A stretch of 64,000 bases of DNA from Belnapia mucosa (GCF_016775475.1 NZ_JAEUXJ010000008.1:1-64000), one strand, 5' to 3'. Positions 1 to 13,959 are shown, counted from the stretch's first letter. Translations and numbers: made by a program. Notes: generated from the sequence alone by a model not told the origin.

Positions 1-450
1 CCCCATGCTCATCACACAGCAAGCAAGACCAAACCCACCAACCAACCATCCATAGATAGACAGCAAGCGTCACTTAACGCACTTCCAATAACACCAGATA
101 TAAATGTCAAAAGAACAAAGCCCCCTCGCGGTCGATCCATGGCCTTCGCCAAAGATCCGACCGGCGATAAACCCTGCCGGGTGGGGAGCGCCGCTTCATC
201 AGCGGGGCGAGACATCTAGGGGCTTTCATCCCCGGCGTCAAGCCCTGCTTTTCAGCGGCCCGGCGATCGGCGGTGCCGCCGTCGTCGGGAGGCGGCTTTT
301 AGTTCCCGCCGCCCTGCCTGTCAAAGCCCTTTTTTCGGATTTTTCGCCGCGCTTCAGTCCGTCTCGCAAGCGCACAGGTCAATCCGTTGACTTTGCTTAT
401 CTTTCAGCCAGAACCTTTCCAAATATTACAGCCCTTGGGAGGGGTTTTCG
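1..450. other. Intergenic region, no gene supported
   Basis: No coding sequence is supported here. Bases 1 to about 115 are clearly poorer in G+C than the rest of the window and strongly A/C-biased on the plus strand. A GC-rich inverted repeat (arms 291-296 and 308-313) is followed by a run of six T at 330-335, which could terminate transcription coming from the left. A good ribosome binding site (GGGAGGGG, about 440-447) precedes the peptidase gene. I see no convincing promoter. Confidence 0.5.
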
Positions 451-1677
451 ATGCTGCGACGCCTCCGCCAGCCCTCCGGCTGGTTGTCTTTCGCCTGTTT
501 CCTGCTTGCCTGCCCCGTGGTTGCCCCCGCCCAGCCCGATCCGCCCCGCCCCCTGATCCCGCAGACCGAAGCCGTGCGCGTGCTGGTCACCCGCCCTGGC
601 GAGACCCTGTCCAAGCTGCTCGCCAGCGCCGGTGTCGAACCGGATGAGGCCCGGCCCGCCATCGATGCCCTCGCCCCCGTCTTCGCCCCGCGCCGGCTTA
701 AGCCCGGGCATGAGATCACCCTCCGCCAGGACCCGAGCCGCGACGATGCCCTGACCGCGCTCATCCTCGAACCGCGGCCGGGCCGTGCGGTCACCGTGAC
801 GCGCACCGCCACCGGCTGGCAGGCGACGGAGGAGGAGGCGACTCGGGTGCGCCACCTGGTCCTCATTCGCGGCACCGTCACCGGCCGGCTGTATGAGGAT
901 CTCGGCAATGCAGGCCTGCCGTCCGATCTCGCACTCGGCCTGGTCCGGATGCTGGCCCATGCCGTCGACTTCGAGCGCGAGCTCCGACCCGGCGCGCCCT
1001 TCACCATCCTCTTCGACCGAATCCGCGATGCCGAAGGCGGGTTGTTGCGCGACGGCGCGGTGTTGCACGCCGATTTCCAGCTGACCCGCGAGCGCCTTTC
1101 GCTCTGGCGGCAGGACACTCCGCAGGGGCCCGAATGGTTCGACGATAACGGCCGCAGCCTCCGGCGCAATTTCCTCCGCACCCCGCTCGATGGCGCACGC
1201 GTCAGCTCGGCCTTCGGCGCGCGGCGGCACCCGATTCTCGGCTTCACCCGCATGCATCAGGGCGTGGATTTCGCGGCACCCACCGGCACCCCGGTCCTCG
1301 CCGCGGCGGATGGCACGGTGGAGCGGATTGGATTCGCTGGCGGCTATGGCAGGCTGATCGAACTGCGCCATCCGGATGGCAGCATGACCCGCTACGGCCA
1401 TCTCTCCGGCTTCGCCCGCGGCCTCGAACTCGGCAGCAGGGTGGCGCAGGGCGAGACGATCGGGCGCGTCGGGTCGAGCGGCCTCGCGACAGGGCCGCAT
1501 CTGCATTACGAGATTGCCGAGGCGGATGGCAGGCGAGTCGATCCCGGTGCCGCCCGACCAGCTGCCACGGTGCTGCTGGCCGGCGATGCTCTCCAGGAAT
1601 TCCAGGAGAACCGCACCGCTATCCTGGCGCAGATCGCCCATCTGGAACCGCGACAGGAGGTGGCCTGGGCGGAGTAG
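451..1677 (+). CDS. M23 family metallopeptidase (LytM-type murein endopeptidase)
   Basis: This 408-residue protein is predicted to be exported. Its N-terminal hydrophobic stretch (about residues 9-25) looks like a signal peptide ending near Pro-Ala. A LysM- or OapA-like middle region leads into a C-terminal peptidase M23 domain from about residue 255. The zinc ligands expected for the family are visible: HQGVDF near residue 269 (His and Asp) and the HLHYE motif near residue 350. M23 enzymes cut peptide cross-bridges of peptidoglycan, and this arrangement resembles MepM-type endopeptidases used in wall growth. All metal ligands are present, so it is probably an active enzyme rather than an EnvC-like activator. 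The start is set by a strong ribosome binding site 6 nt upstream. It converges with clpB, 24 nt away. Confidence 0.88.
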   Translation: MLRRLRQPSGWLSFACFLLACPVVAPAQPDPPRPLIPQTEAVRVLVTRPGETLSKLLASAGVEPDEARPAIDALAPVFAPRRLKPGHEITLRQDPSRDDALTALILEPRPGRAVTVTRTATGWQATEEEATRVRHLVLIRGTVTGRLYEDLGNAGLPSDLALGLVRMLAHAVDFERELRPGAPFTILFDRIRDAEGGLLRDGAVLHADFQLTRERLSLWRQDTPQGPEWFDDNGRSLRRNFLRTPLDGARVSSAFGARRHPILGFTRMHQGVDFAAPTGTPVLAAADGTVERIGFAGGYGRLIELRHPDGSMTRYGHLSGFARGLELGSRVAQGETIGRVGSSGLATGPHLHYEIAEADGRRVDPGAARPAATVLLAGDALQEFQENRTAILAQIAHLEPRQEVAWAE

Positions 1678-1701
1678 ACCTCCGCCCAAACCCTCCCGCG
1701 A

Positions 1702-4290
<2,589 letters not shown>

Positions 4291-4414
4291 AACCTTGTCC
4301 CTCATAGAGGCGACGGATACCACCGCCCCTCAAGAGGCGACGACGGCATCCAGTTCGCCACGGGATGTGGTAATTCGCCTTGCGTTAGGTCAAGGGCCGG
4401 GAGAATTTATTCCG

Positions 4415-5185
4415 ATGCGGGTCGAGCATGTCTACCGCTACCCGGTGAAGGGTTTGACGGCCGAGGCGCTGGAAGAGGTCACCCTCACACCTGGCGAATG
4501 CCTCCCCCATGACCGGCGCTTCGCCCTGGCCCAGGGGGATGCCCCCTTCGATCCGGCGGCGCCGGCTTGGCTGCAGAAGCGCCATTTCGGCTGCCTGATG
4601 GCGAATGCCAAGCTGGCCTTGCTGCATTCCGCCTATGACCCACGGAGCGGCCAGCTCCTGATCCGCCCGCCGGAGGGCCCTCCCCTGCTCGGCGATACGC
4701 GGAGCGAGGCGGGGCAGCGGGAGATCGCCGCCTTCCTCGCCGGCTTCCTCGGGGAGGAGGCGCGTGGCACCCCCCGCTTCGTCGAGGCGCCGGGGCATAA
4801 TTTCACCGACGTCGCGGCGAAATGCATTTCCATCATCGGTCTCTCCAGCTTGCATGCGCTGGAGCAGGCATCCGGGATGCGGCTCGACCCGCTGCGGTTC
4901 CGGGCCAATGTCTATGTCTCGGGCGGCCACCCTTGGGCGGAATTCGACCTGATCGGGCAGGAGATCCAGCTCGGCGGGGCGCGGCTGCGGGTGTTCAAGC
5001 GGATCGTCCGCTGCCCGGCGACCGAGGTGAACCCGGAGACGGCGGAGCGGGATGCGAAGCCGCCCAAGGTGCTGCGGGAGGCGTTCGGCCATGCCGATCT
5101 CGGGGTCTATGCCGAGGTGATCGAGGGCGGCAGGCTGGCCGTGGGGGATGCGCTGGAGCCGCTGCAGGGCGACATGCTGCATTAG
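4415..5185 (+). CDS. MOSC domain-containing protein
   Basis: The 256-residue protein starts with the MOSC N-terminal beta-barrel type segment (VEHVYRYPVKGL) and continues into a MOSC domain. The conserved cysteine of the family is seen at residue 200 in RCPATEVNP. MOSC proteins bind molybdenum cofactor or handle sulfur and oxo groups, as in YcbX, YiiM and mARC enzymes. The length and architecture fit the YcbX or mARC-type group without a ferredoxin domain. Translation could start further upstream, but the chosen ATG puts the family motif at the N-terminus. It converges with the VOC gene, and a long hairpin lies between them. No other molybdenum gene is nearby, so the substrate is unknown. Confidence 0.85.
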   Translation: MRVEHVYRYPVKGLTAEALEEVTLTPGECLPHDRRFALAQGDAPFDPAAPAWLQKRHFGCLMANAKLALLHSAYDPRSGQLLIRPPEGPPLLGDTRSEAGQREIAAFLAGFLGEEARGTPRFVEAPGHNFTDVAAKCISIIGLSSLHALEQASGMRLDPLRFRANVYVSGGHPWAEFDLIGQEIQLGGARLRVFKRIVRCPATEVNPETAERDAKPPKVLREAFGHADLGVYAEVIEGGRLAVGDALEPLQGDMLH

Positions 5186-5204
5186 GTCGGACAGCCAAGG
5201 TTCT

Positions 5205-5253
5205 CGGCTTTTATTCCTGCGCGACATCGGCCCCGATGTCAGCGCAGAAGCCG
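5205..5253. terminator. Bidirectional hairpin between convergent genes
   Basis: Arms 5217-5230 and 5233-5247 form a 14 bp stem with one bulged A and a two-base turn. Outer arms 5205-5210 and 5248-5253 can add 6 bp. The position between the convergent MOSC and VOC genes fits a shared terminator, although there is no long T run on either side. Confidence 0.6.
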
Positions 5254-5257
5254 GACG

Positions 5258-5731
5258 TCAGCCGCGCCGTGCGGCCTCGATCGCGGCGACGTCGATCTTC
5301 CGCATGGTCATCATGGCTTCGAAGGCGCGCCTCGCCTCCTCGCCGCCGGCGGCGATCGCTTCGGTCAGGACGCGCGGGGTGATCTGCCAGGAGATGCCCC
5401 AACGGTCCTTGCACCAGCCGCAGGCGCTTTCCTGCCCGCCATGGCCGATGGTGGCGTTCCAGTAGCGGTCGGTCTCCTCCTGGTCGTCGGTGGCGATCTG
5501 GAAGGAGAAGGCTTCGTCCTGCCGGAAGGCGGCCCCCCCGTTCAGGCCGAGGCAGGGGATGCCCGCGACGGTGAATTCCACCGTCAGCACATCGCCCTTC
5601 TTGCCGGCCGGGTAGTCGCTGGGGGCGCGGTGGATGGCGCCGACCGAGCTGTCGGGGAAGGTGGCGGCGTAGAAGCGGGCGGCGGCCTCGGCATCCCTGT
5701 CGAACCAGAGGCAGATCGTGTTCTTCGGCAT
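5258..5731 (-). CDS. VOC family protein (PhnB-like, glyoxalase fold)
   Basis: The 157-residue protein resembles the PhnB or 3-dmu-9_3-mt group of the vicinal oxygen chelate superfamily. Recognisable stretches are TICLWFDRDAEAAARFY at the N-terminus, the central GIPCLGLNGG, and CGWCKDRWGISWQI, where family members have the pattern CGWLKDRFGVSWQ. The family fold is a beta-alpha-beta-beta-beta duplication, and some members bind metals and small molecules. The substrate cannot be inferred. It has a strong ribosome binding site (GGGAGG) upstream of the ATG. It follows thiC on the same strand after 105 nt containing a stable hairpin, so it is probably a separate unit. Confidence 0.88.
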   Translation of the reverse strand: MPKNTICLWFDRDAEAAARFYAATFPDSSVGAIHRAPSDYPAGKKGDVLTVEFTVAGIPCLGLNGGAAFRQDEAFSFQIATDDQEETDRYWNATIGHGGQESACGWCKDRWGISWQITPRVLTEAIAAGGEEARRAFEAMMTMRKIDVAAIEAARRG

Positions 5732-5794
5732 CGCGTTTCCTCCCGCTGCGGCGCCGATGCCCCGACGTCGGTACGCGCGCTAGCATAGGATGCC

Positions 5795-5827
5795 CGGCCG
5801 GGGAGGAGGATACCGCCTCCCCGGCCG
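5795..5827 (-). terminator. Hairpin downstream of thiC
   Basis: A perfect 12 bp stem (arms 5795-5806 and 5816-5827) with a 9-base loop starts about 10 nt past the thiC stop. It lacks a T tract in the minus direction but is the only strong structure in the thiC-VOC gap. Confidence 0.55.
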
Positions 5828-5836
5828 TCTCGGCGC

Positions 5837-7839
<2,003 letters not shown>

Positions 7840-7905
7840 ATCGGGGGAGCCTGAGGCGGGCGGGCAGGGCTGTCAACCGCGAAGGCGCGCGGAGGAGGCG
7901 ACGAC

Positions 7906-8400
7906 TCAGGCCGGCTCGCGCGGCTGCTCGTCCTGGTCCTGCGCCTCGGCATAGGGCTGGCCATTGGCATGGCTATTGAGCTCCGGCTGCGGATCGCCGC
8001 TCTCGCCTTCCCCGTCCTGGCCATTCTGGTCCTGACCGTTCTGGTCCGGGCCATTCTGGTAGCGACGGGGCTGCTGCTGGCCGCCCTGCTGCTGCTGGAC
8101 CTGGTTCATGGCGTTGAGGATGCGGAAGTAATGCTCCGCATGCTGGAAATAGCTCTCCGCCATCACCCGGTCGCCGGAGCCGGTCGCGTCGCGACCGAGC
8201 TGGAGATATTTCTCGAAAAGCTGCTGCGCCGTGCCGCGCAGGCGCATATCCGGACCATTGGAGTCGAAGACATGGTTCCGGCTCATCGGCTGATGGGACG
8301 GCGAGCGGTATTGACCACCACCACCACCACCACCGCCGCCACCGCCTCCGCCGCCGCCACCATGCCGGTGGCCGCGACCGCGAATCCGTTTCATGTTCAT
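7906..8400 (-). CDS. DUF4167 domain-containing protein with polyglycine tract
   Basis: The 164-residue protein contains the DUF4167 core (DSNGPDMRLRGTAQQLFEKY; DRVMAESYFQHAEHYFRIL, about residues 40-95), a basic RNA-binding-like N-terminus (MNMKRIRGRGHRH) and a low-complexity C-terminus rich in Gln, Asn, Gly and Asp. Between the basic start and the core there is an uninterrupted run of 16 glycines (residues 14-29). The function of DUF4167 is not established. It is typical of alphaproteobacteria and is usually found directly after prfA-prmC and near clpB, as here. The start at MNMKRIRG matches the family; an upstream in-frame start would add 23 unlikely residues. Confidence 0.9.
   Translation of the reverse strand: MNMKRIRGRGHRHGGGGGGGGGGGGGGGGQYRSPSHQPMSRNHVFDSNGPDMRLRGTAQQLFEKYLQLGRDATGSGDRVMAESYFQHAEHYFRILNAMNQVQQQQGGQQQPRRYQNGPDQNGQDQNGQDGEGESGDPQPELNSHANGQPYAEAQDQDEQPREPA
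8314..8361 (-). repeat. Trinucleotide (glycine-codon) repeat
   Basis: Sixteen consecutive glycine codons are written on the plus strand as seven ACC followed by a mixed GCC/ACC/TCC run. The uniform part is a microsatellite inside the DUF4167 gene. Confidence 0.9.
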
Positions 8401-8650
8401 CGGTATTGCGTCTGCCGTCTCGCAGCTTGACCGCCCGGCCCAGCCCCGGGCGTCGGGGTGGATCGACAATGGCGGTCGGTGTGTTTCAATTCGCCGTGGA
8501 TGCCATGCATCGTCATGGCAGCCCCGCGGCCTGGGGCCCCTGCGGCTATGGCCAGGGCCGAAGCCCGCCTGTCCACGAAGGCCTTATGCAAGCTAGTGCC
8601 TGCCGGGCGCCACGCCAAACGGTTTTTTCCCGCAGCGCCACAAGAAGCGG
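8401..8650. other. Gap between prmC and the DUF4167 gene
   Basis: No gene is supported in these 250 bases. The stretch is long compared with the tight prfA-prmC junction upstream, so the DUF4167 gene may have its own promoter. An inverted repeat (arms 8501-8507 and 8514-8520, TGCCATG and CATGGCA, 6 nt apart) could be an operator. I found no RNA gene here. Confidence 0.4.
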
Positions 8651-9526
8651 TCATCCGAGGAGGAAGGCGCGCTCCACCCCGCCCAGATCGGCGCGGCAGC
8701 CGAGGGGGGCTAGGCCGGCGGCGCGGGCCAGGGCCTCGACCGCCGGACGCTGGCCATGGCCAAGTTCCAGCACCGCCCGGCCGCCGGGGGCGAGCAGCCC
8801 GGGCAGGGCCGCGAGGATGGTGCGATAGGCGCCCAGCCCATCCGCGCCGCCATCGAGGGCGGAAGCCGGCTCATGCCGGGCGACATCCGGCATGAGGCCC
8901 GGGATCGCGGCGGATTCGATATAGGGCGGGTTGGAGAGGACGAGGTCGAAGCGGCCGGCGAGCGGCGCGGCCCAGTCCGCCACCAGGAAGCCGGCGCGCC
9001 CGGCAAGGCCAAGGCGCCGGGCATTCTCCTGCGCCAGCGCCGCTGCCGCCGGGATCCGGTCGATGCCGATGCCGGTGGCGGCCGGATATTCCGAGAGGGT
9101 CGCCAGCAGCAGGCAGCCGGTGCCGGTGCCGAGATCGAGCAGGCGCCACGGAGCGGCGCGGTCGGGAAAGGCCTCCAGCGCCGCCTCGACCAGGGATTCC
9201 GAATCCGGACGCGGGATCAGGGTGGCGGGGGAGACGCGGAAGGGCAGCGACCAGAACTCCGCCTCGCCCAGCAGATGGGCGATGGGGGCATGATCCAGGC
9301 GGCGCCGGAGCAGGGTGGCGAAGCGGGCGGCGGCCTCGGGGGCGACGGGGGCACGAGGGTCGCGCAACAGGTCCTCCTCGCGGCAGGCGAGGCTATAGGC
9401 GAGGAGGAGGCGGGCCTCCTGGCGCGGCGCCTCGATGGCGGCGGCGCGGAGGGCCTGGCCGGCGCGGCAGAGGAAGAAGCCGACCGTGCCCGCCGGGTCG
9501 GCACAAGTCTGGCCGTTGCGATTCAC
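8651..9526 (-). CDS. prmC: Peptide chain release factor N5-glutamine methyltransferase PrmC
   Basis: PrmC (HemK) methylates the glutamine of the GGQ motif in release factors RF1 and RF2 using S-adenosylmethionine. The 291-residue product shows the family N-terminal helical domain, the SAM-binding motif LLDLGTGTGCLLLA and the hallmark NPPY tetrapeptide in LVLSNPPYIES. It lies immediately after prfA, its substrate gene. I chose the GTG start at 9526, which has GAGGAG a few bases upstream; an alternative TTG at 9574 lies 5 nt past the prfA stop and would add 16 unmatched residues. Confidence 0.96.
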   Translation of the reverse strand: MNRNGQTCADPAGTVGFFLCRAGQALRAAAIEAPRQEARLLLAYSLACREEDLLRDPRAPVAPEAAARFATLLRRRLDHAPIAHLLGEAEFWSLPFRVSPATLIPRPDSESLVEAALEAFPDRAAPWRLLDLGTGTGCLLLATLSEYPAATGIGIDRIPAAAALAQENARRLGLAGRAGFLVADWAAPLAGRFDLVLSNPPYIESAAIPGLMPDVARHEPASALDGGADGLGAYRTILAALPGLLAPGGRAVLELGHGQRPAVEALARAAGLAPLGCRADLGGVERAFLLG

Positions 9527-9578
9527 GCTGCGCTCCTCGGCCGCAGTGCGGCCTGCGGGGCTCCGCGACCGCAACGGG

Positions 9579-10634
9579 TCACTCGCCCTCGGCCGCGAGG
9601 CGGGCCGCCTCGTCCTCCTGGGTCAGGGCGTCGATGATCTCGTCGAAATCGCCGAGCATGACCTTGTCGATCTTGTGCAGAGTCAGGCCGATGCGGTGGT
9701 CGGTGACGCGGCCTTGGGGGAAGTTGTAGGTGCGGATGCGCTCGCTGCGGTCGCCGGTGCCGACCTGGCTCTTACGGTCGGCGGCGCGGCCTTCGCTGAG
9801 GCGGGCGCGCTGGGCCTCGTAGATGCGGGCGCGGAGCACCTTCATCGCCTTGGCGCGGTTCTTGTGTTGGCTGCGCTCCTCCTGCATCGCCACCACCGTG
9901 CCCGTCGGGATGTGGGTGATGCGGACGGCGCTGTCGGTCTTGTTGACGTGCTGGCCGCCGGCGCCGCTCGCCCGGTAGGTGTCGATGCGAAGGTCGCTCT
10001 CGTTGATCTGGACGTCCACTTCCTCTGCCTCGGGCATGATGGCGACGGTGACGGTGGAGGTGTGGATGCGGCCTTGCGTCTCGGTCGCGGGGACGCGTTG
10101 GACGCGGTGGACGCCGCTCTCGTACTTGAAGCGGGCGAAGACGCCGGTGCCGGCGATCTCGGCCGTCGCGCCCTTCACGCCGCCGAGTTCGCCCTCGTCG
10201 TATTCCAGGACCTCGAAGCGCCAGCGGCGGCTTTCGGCGTAGCGCTGGTAGGCGCGGAACAGCTCGGCGGCGAAGAGGGCGGCCTCGTCGCCGCCGGCGG
10301 CGGGGCGGATTTCGAGGATGGCGCTGCGCTCGTCGGCGCTGTCCTTGGGCAGGAGCATGAGGCGGACCTCGCGCTCCAGGCGGGGAACGGCCTCCTTCTG
10401 GGCGAGGTATTCGTCCTCGGCCAGCTCGCGCAGCTCCGGGTCGCCGAGCATGGCCTCGGCCTCGTCGCGGGCGCGGATGGCGGCGCGGAGGGCTTCGACC
10501 TTCTCGACCAGGGGCTCCAGCTCGGACAGCTCCTTGGAGAGGGCGCCGAACTGGCTGCCATCCGCGGTGGCAAGGAGGTGGCGGACCTCCTCGGCGCGGG
10601 TCAGTACGCGGTCCAGCTTCTCGGAAATACTCAT
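9579..10634 (-). CDS. prfA: Peptide chain release factor 1
   Basis: RF1 recognises UAA and UAG in the ribosomal A site and triggers peptide release. The 351-residue protein has the GGQ motif ([10 protein letters not shown]), which reaches the peptidyl transferase centre, and the PAT tripeptide (RVPATETQ) typical of RF1 codon reading rather than the SPF of RF2. Its ATG overlaps the hisS stop by 4 nt (ATGA), so translation is probably coupled. The prmC gene for its modifying enzyme follows directly. Confidence 0.98.
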   Translation of the reverse strand: MSISEKLDRVLTRAEEVRHLLATADGSQFGALSKELSELEPLVEKVEALRAAIRARDEAEAMLGDPELRELAEDEYLAQKEAVPRLEREVRLMLLPKDSADERSAILEIRPAAGGDEAALFAAELFRAYQRYAESRRWRFEVLEYDEGELGGVKGATAEIAGTGVFARFKYESGVHRVQRVPATETQGRIHTSTVTVAIMPEAEEVDVQINESDLRIDTYRASGAGGQHVNKTDSAVRITHIPTGTVVAMQEERSQHKNRAKAMKVLRARIYEAQRARLSEGRAADRKSQVGTGDRSERIRTYNFPQGRVTDHRIGLTLHKIDKVMLGDFDEIIDALTQEDEAARLAAEGE

Positions 10635-11878
10635 GCGAGCCGACCAGGGATCTCCGCCAGCGGGACCACCTGCTGGGTGCCGGCATCAAGGTCGCGGAGC
10701 TGGGCGGCGCCCTGCGCCAGCTCCTCCTCGCCAAGGATGACGGCGGCGCGGGCGGAAAGGCGGTTGGCGCGCTCCATCCGGCGCTTGAGATTGCCCTTAT
10801 AGGCGATCTCGGCGGTGACGCCGGCGCGGCGGAGGGATTGCAGCAGGGCGAGCGCCGGGGCCTCCGCCGCCTCGCCGACCGGAATGACGGCGACGGGGCG
10901 GGGCGCGGCGGGGGTTAGGCCATTGGCCTCGACCAGCAAGGCCAGGCGCTCCACGCCGGCGGCCCAGCCGACCGAGGGGGTGGGCGGGCCGCCCATCTCC
11001 TCGACCAGCCCGTTGTAGCGGCCGCCGCCCATCACCGTGCCCTGGGCGCCGAGCCGGTCGGTGACGAATTCGAAGGCCGTATGGCTGTAGTAGTCGAGGC
11101 CACGCACGATCCGCGGATTGACCCGGAAGGGCACGCCGAAACCCGCGAGGTGGCGCTGGACGGCCTCGAAGAAGCCGGCCGTTTCGGGCGTCAGATGGTC
11201 GAAGATGGTCGGCGCATCGGCGATGATGGCGCGGTCGCCGACATCCTTGCTGTCGAGGATGCGCAAGGGGTTCCGCTCCAGCCGCATGCGGCTATCGGCC
11301 GAGAGCCGGTCCTGATGCGCGGTGAAATAGGCGACCAGCGCGGCGCGGTAGGCATCCCGGCTCGGGGCATCGCCGAGGGTGTTGATCTCCAGCACCGTGC
11401 CCTCGGTGATGCCGAGCTCCTGCTGGATATGCCAGCCGCAGGCGATCACCTCGGCATCGGCCAGCGGCTCGGCGGCGCCCAGCACCTCGATCCCGATCTG
11501 GTGGAATTGCCGGTAGCGGCCCTTCTGGGGGCGCTCGTAGCGGAACATCGGCCCGGCATAGAAGACCTTGCGGGGCAGGTTCGCCTGGGTGAGCCCATTG
11601 GAGACCAGGGCGCGGCAGACGCCAGCGGTGTTCTCCGGCCGGAGGGTGATGCTCTCTCCGCCCCGGTCCTCGAAGCTGTACATCTCCTTCGAGACGACAT
11701 CCGAGGTATCGCCCAGGCCGCGGGAGAAGACGCGGGTATCCTCGAAGATGGGGGTCGCCCATTCCTCGAAGCCGTAGAGTGTGGCGATCCGGCGCGCGAC
11801 CTCGATGACGCGGTGGTGGCGGCGATGTTCCTCGCCGATCAGGTCATGGGTGCCGCGGGCGGGTTGCAGGGGGGTCAT
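10631..11878 (-). CDS. hisS: Histidine--tRNA ligase
   Basis: The 415-residue protein is a class II aminoacyl-tRNA synthetase that charges tRNA-His. It starts with [10 protein letters not shown], has motif 2 [18 protein letters not shown], and carries the histidine-specific signature [13 protein letters not shown]. The C-terminal anticodon-binding domain (PVAVIPVGE onward) is complete. It heads the hisS-prfA-prmC run and overlaps prfA by 4 nt. The family is normally 410-430 residues, so it is full length. Confidence 0.98.
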   Translation of the reverse strand: MTPLQPARGTHDLIGEEHRRHHRVIEVARRIATLYGFEEWATPIFEDTRVFSRGLGDTSDVVSKEMYSFEDRGGESITLRPENTAGVCRALVSNGLTQANLPRKVFYAGPMFRYERPQKGRYRQFHQIGIEVLGAAEPLADAEVIACGWHIQQELGITEGTVLEINTLGDAPSRDAYRAALVAYFTAHQDRLSADSRMRLERNPLRILDSKDVGDRAIIADAPTIFDHLTPETAGFFEAVQRHLAGFGVPFRVNPRIVRGLDYYSHTAFEFVTDRLGAQGTVMGGGRYNGLVEEMGGPPTPSVGWAAGVERLALLVEANGLTPAAPRPVAVIPVGEAAEAPALALLQSLRRAGVTAEIAYKGNLKRRMERANRLSARAAVILGEEELAQGAAQLRDLDAGTQQVVPLAEIPGRLA

Positions 11879-11994
11879 GGGAATGCCGGATAGACCCGCG
11901 CCCGCGCCAGGACAAGGGAGGCGCGGGTCCGGTCACGGAACGGATAGCTGCCTCGGGCGCTAAGGGGCGGAATCCTGGGAAAGGGAGTGACCTG

Positions 11995-12570
11995 ATGAAG
12001 CGGATGATCCTCTGGGCAGCACTGGCGCCGGCCCTGCTGATGGGTTGCGCGCAGACGCAGCAGGCGGCCGATACCACGGTCGCGGCGGCCAAGGCGCAGG
12101 TGAACCCGACCCTCTCGACCACCGATGCCGGCTTCATGACCACCGCGACCCGCGGCGGCATCGCCGAGGTCCGGATGGGCCAGCTCGCGCAGCGGAACGG
12201 CAGCTCCCCGGCTGTGAAGCGCTTCGGCGAGCGGATGGTGGCGGACCATACCCGGGTCAACCAGGAGATGTTGGCCCTCGCCCAGCAGAAGCAGATCACC
12301 CCGCCGGACACGATGGGGGCGGAGCATCAGGCGATCTATGACCGGCTGGCGTCGTTGCGCGGCCGGGCCTTCGACCGGGCCTATGTCCAGGCGATGATCG
12401 CGGACCACCGGGAGGATGTGCAGGCCTTCCAGACCGAGGCGCAGGACGGGACGGATCCGGATGTGAAGGCCTTCGCCGCGCGCCAGCTCCCGGTGCTGCA
12501 GGACCATCTGCGGATGGTGGAGCGGCTGGACCAGAGCGTGCCGGCACGGCGCGGCCACGCCCGACACTGA
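11995..12570 (+). CDS. DUF4142 domain lipoprotein
   Basis: The 191-residue protein begins with a lipoprotein signal whose lipobox LLMGC places the lipidated cysteine at residue 18. The mature part is a DUF4142 helical domain (about 45-175) with the family-like stretch DAGFMTTATRGGIAEVRMGQLA, then KRFGERMVADHTRVNQEM. DUF4142 proteins are putative envelope proteins with a ferritin-like helical bundle and no proven activity. It is divergent from hisS (116 nt) and stands alone. Confidence 0.85.
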   Translation: MKRMILWAALAPALLMGCAQTQQAADTTVAAAKAQVNPTLSTTDAGFMTTATRGGIAEVRMGQLAQRNGSSPAVKRFGERMVADHTRVNQEMLALAQQKQITPPDTMGAEHQAIYDRLASLRGRAFDRAYVQAMIADHREDVQAFQTEAQDGTDPDVKAFAARQLPVLQDHLRMVERLDQSVPARRGHARH

Positions 12571-12605
12571 GGCCATGGGCGCGGGCCTCCGGGCCCGCGC
12601 CGATC

Positions 12606-12755
12606 TCAACGCGGCAGGCGGTCCGCCAGCGTAACCAGGAGGAACAGCGCCAGCTCCGCCAGCAGCATCCAGCCGAGGCGGCGGAGATCGCGCGGCCCCC
12701 GCTCCTGTGGCCTCAACCGGCCGAAGAGCAGGGCGGAGAAGCTGATTCCGTTCAC
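12606..12755 (-). CDS. Small membrane protein, hypothetical (49 aa)
   Basis: Two bases after the ispG stop, a GTG opens a 50-codon frame ending in TGA. The predicted peptide has a basic first half (RLRPQERGPRDLRRLG) followed by one hydrophobic helix (MLLAELALFLLVTLA, about residues 29-45). A single membrane span preceded by positive charge suggests an inner-membrane microprotein with a cytoplasmic N-terminus. I do not recognise a family. There is no independent ribosome binding site, so expression would rely on coupling to ispG. The GC-rich context makes chance frames common; I hold this as plausible only. Confidence 0.45.
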   Translation of the reverse strand: MNGISFSALLFGRLRPQERGPRDLRRLGWMLLAELALFLLVTLADRLPR

Positions 12756-12757
12756 CG

Positions 12758-13888
12758 CTATTCGGCCGCCAGCGCGGCCTTCTCGGCGGCATCCGCGGCC
12801 TTGATCGCCTCGACCCGGCGCTCCACCAGCTCGACCAGGTGGTCCACCATGGCGGCCTCGTCGATGGTGTGGTCGGTCTTGCCGGAGGCGTAGATCATGT
12901 GCCGGCCGGCGCCGCCGCCGGTGAGGCCGATATCGGTCATCAGCGCCTCGCCGGGGCCGTTGACCACGCAGCCGATGATCGAGAGCGTCACCGGCGTCTC
13001 GATATGGGCCAGCCGCTCCTCCAGCGTCTCCACCGTCTTGATGACGTTGAAGCCCTGCCGGGCGCAGGAGGGGCAGGAGATGATCTTCACGCCGCGATGC
13101 CGCAGCCCGAGGGACTTCAGCATCTCCCAGCCGACATGCACCTCCTCCTCCGGCTCCGCCGAGAGCGAGACGCGGAGCGTGTCGCCGATGCCGGACCAGA
13201 GCAGGTTGCCGAGGCCGATGGAGCTCTTCACCGTGCCGGTGCGCTTGCCCCCCGCCTCGGTGATGCCGATGTGCAGCGGGTGGTCGCAGACCTCGGCCAG
13301 CTGCTGGTAGGCGGCGACGGCCAGGAAGACGTCGGACGCCTTCACGCTGATCTTGAACTCGTGGAAGTCGTTGTCCTGCAGGTGGGCGGCGTGCCAGAGC
13401 GCGCTCTCGACCAGGGCTTCCGGGTTGGGCTCGCCGTACTTGTCGAGCAGGTGCTTCTCGAGCGAGCCGCCATTGACGCCGATGCGGATTGAGCAGCCAT
13501 GGTCGCGGGCGGCCTTCACCACCTCCTTCACCCGGTCGGCGCTGCCGATATTGCCCGGGTTGATGCGGAGGCAGGCCGCGCCGGCCTTCGCCGCCTCGAT
13601 GGCGCGGCGGTAGTGGAAGTGGATGTCGGCGACGATCGGCACATTCACCTCGCGCACGATCTCATGCAGCGCGGCGGTGCTTTCCGGCGTCGGGCAGGAG
13701 ACGCGGACGATGTCGACGCCCGCCACCTCGGCCCGGCGGATCTGGGCGATGGTCGCCGCAGCATCCTCGGTCGGGGTGTTGGTCATGGTCTGGACGGTGA
13801 TCGGGGCGTCGCCGCCGACCGGCACCTTGCCCACCATGATCTGGCGCGACTTGCGCCGGGTGATCATCTGGTACGGGCGATAGCTCAT
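12758..13888 (-). CDS. ispG: (E)-4-hydroxy-3-methylbut-2-enyl-diphosphate synthase IspG
   Basis: IspG (GcpE) converts the cyclic diphosphate MEcPP to HMBPP, the penultimate step of the MEP isoprenoid pathway, using a [4Fe-4S] cluster. The 376-residue protein starts with the typical substrate-barrel motif [14 protein letters not shown] and ends with the cluster-binding region: cysteines in [12 protein letters not shown] and in GCVVNGPGE. It lies downstream of the rodZ-like gene on the same strand, as yfgA and ispG do in E. coli. Confidence 0.97.
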   Translation of the reverse strand: MSYRPYQMITRRKSRQIMVGKVPVGGDAPITVQTMTNTPTEDAAATIAQIRRAEVAGVDIVRVSCPTPESTAALHEIVREVNVPIVADIHFHYRRAIEAAKAGAACLRINPGNIGSADRVKEVVKAARDHGCSIRIGVNGGSLEKHLLDKYGEPNPEALVESALWHAAHLQDNDFHEFKISVKASDVFLAVAAYQQLAEVCDHPLHIGITEAGGKRTGTVKSSIGLGNLLWSGIGDTLRVSLSAEPEEEVHVGWEMLKSLGLRHRGVKIISCPSCARQGFNVIKTVETLEERLAHIETPVTLSIIGCVVNGPGEALMTDIGLTGGGAGRHMIYASGKTDHTIDEAAMVDHLVELVERRVEAIKAADAAEKAALAAE

Positions 13889-13959
13889 GCGCGGGTTCCC
13901 GAAGAGGGGGTCATGGCGGGGAATATGGCAGCGCGGGCAGGAATGCCCAAGCGCCGGGC

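Noticed and set aside
12..215. 67-codon minus-strand frame with hydrophobic C-terminal half
   Set aside because: The hydrophobic part comes from the G/T-rich minus strand of the biased first 110 bases; no ribosome binding site and no family resemblance.
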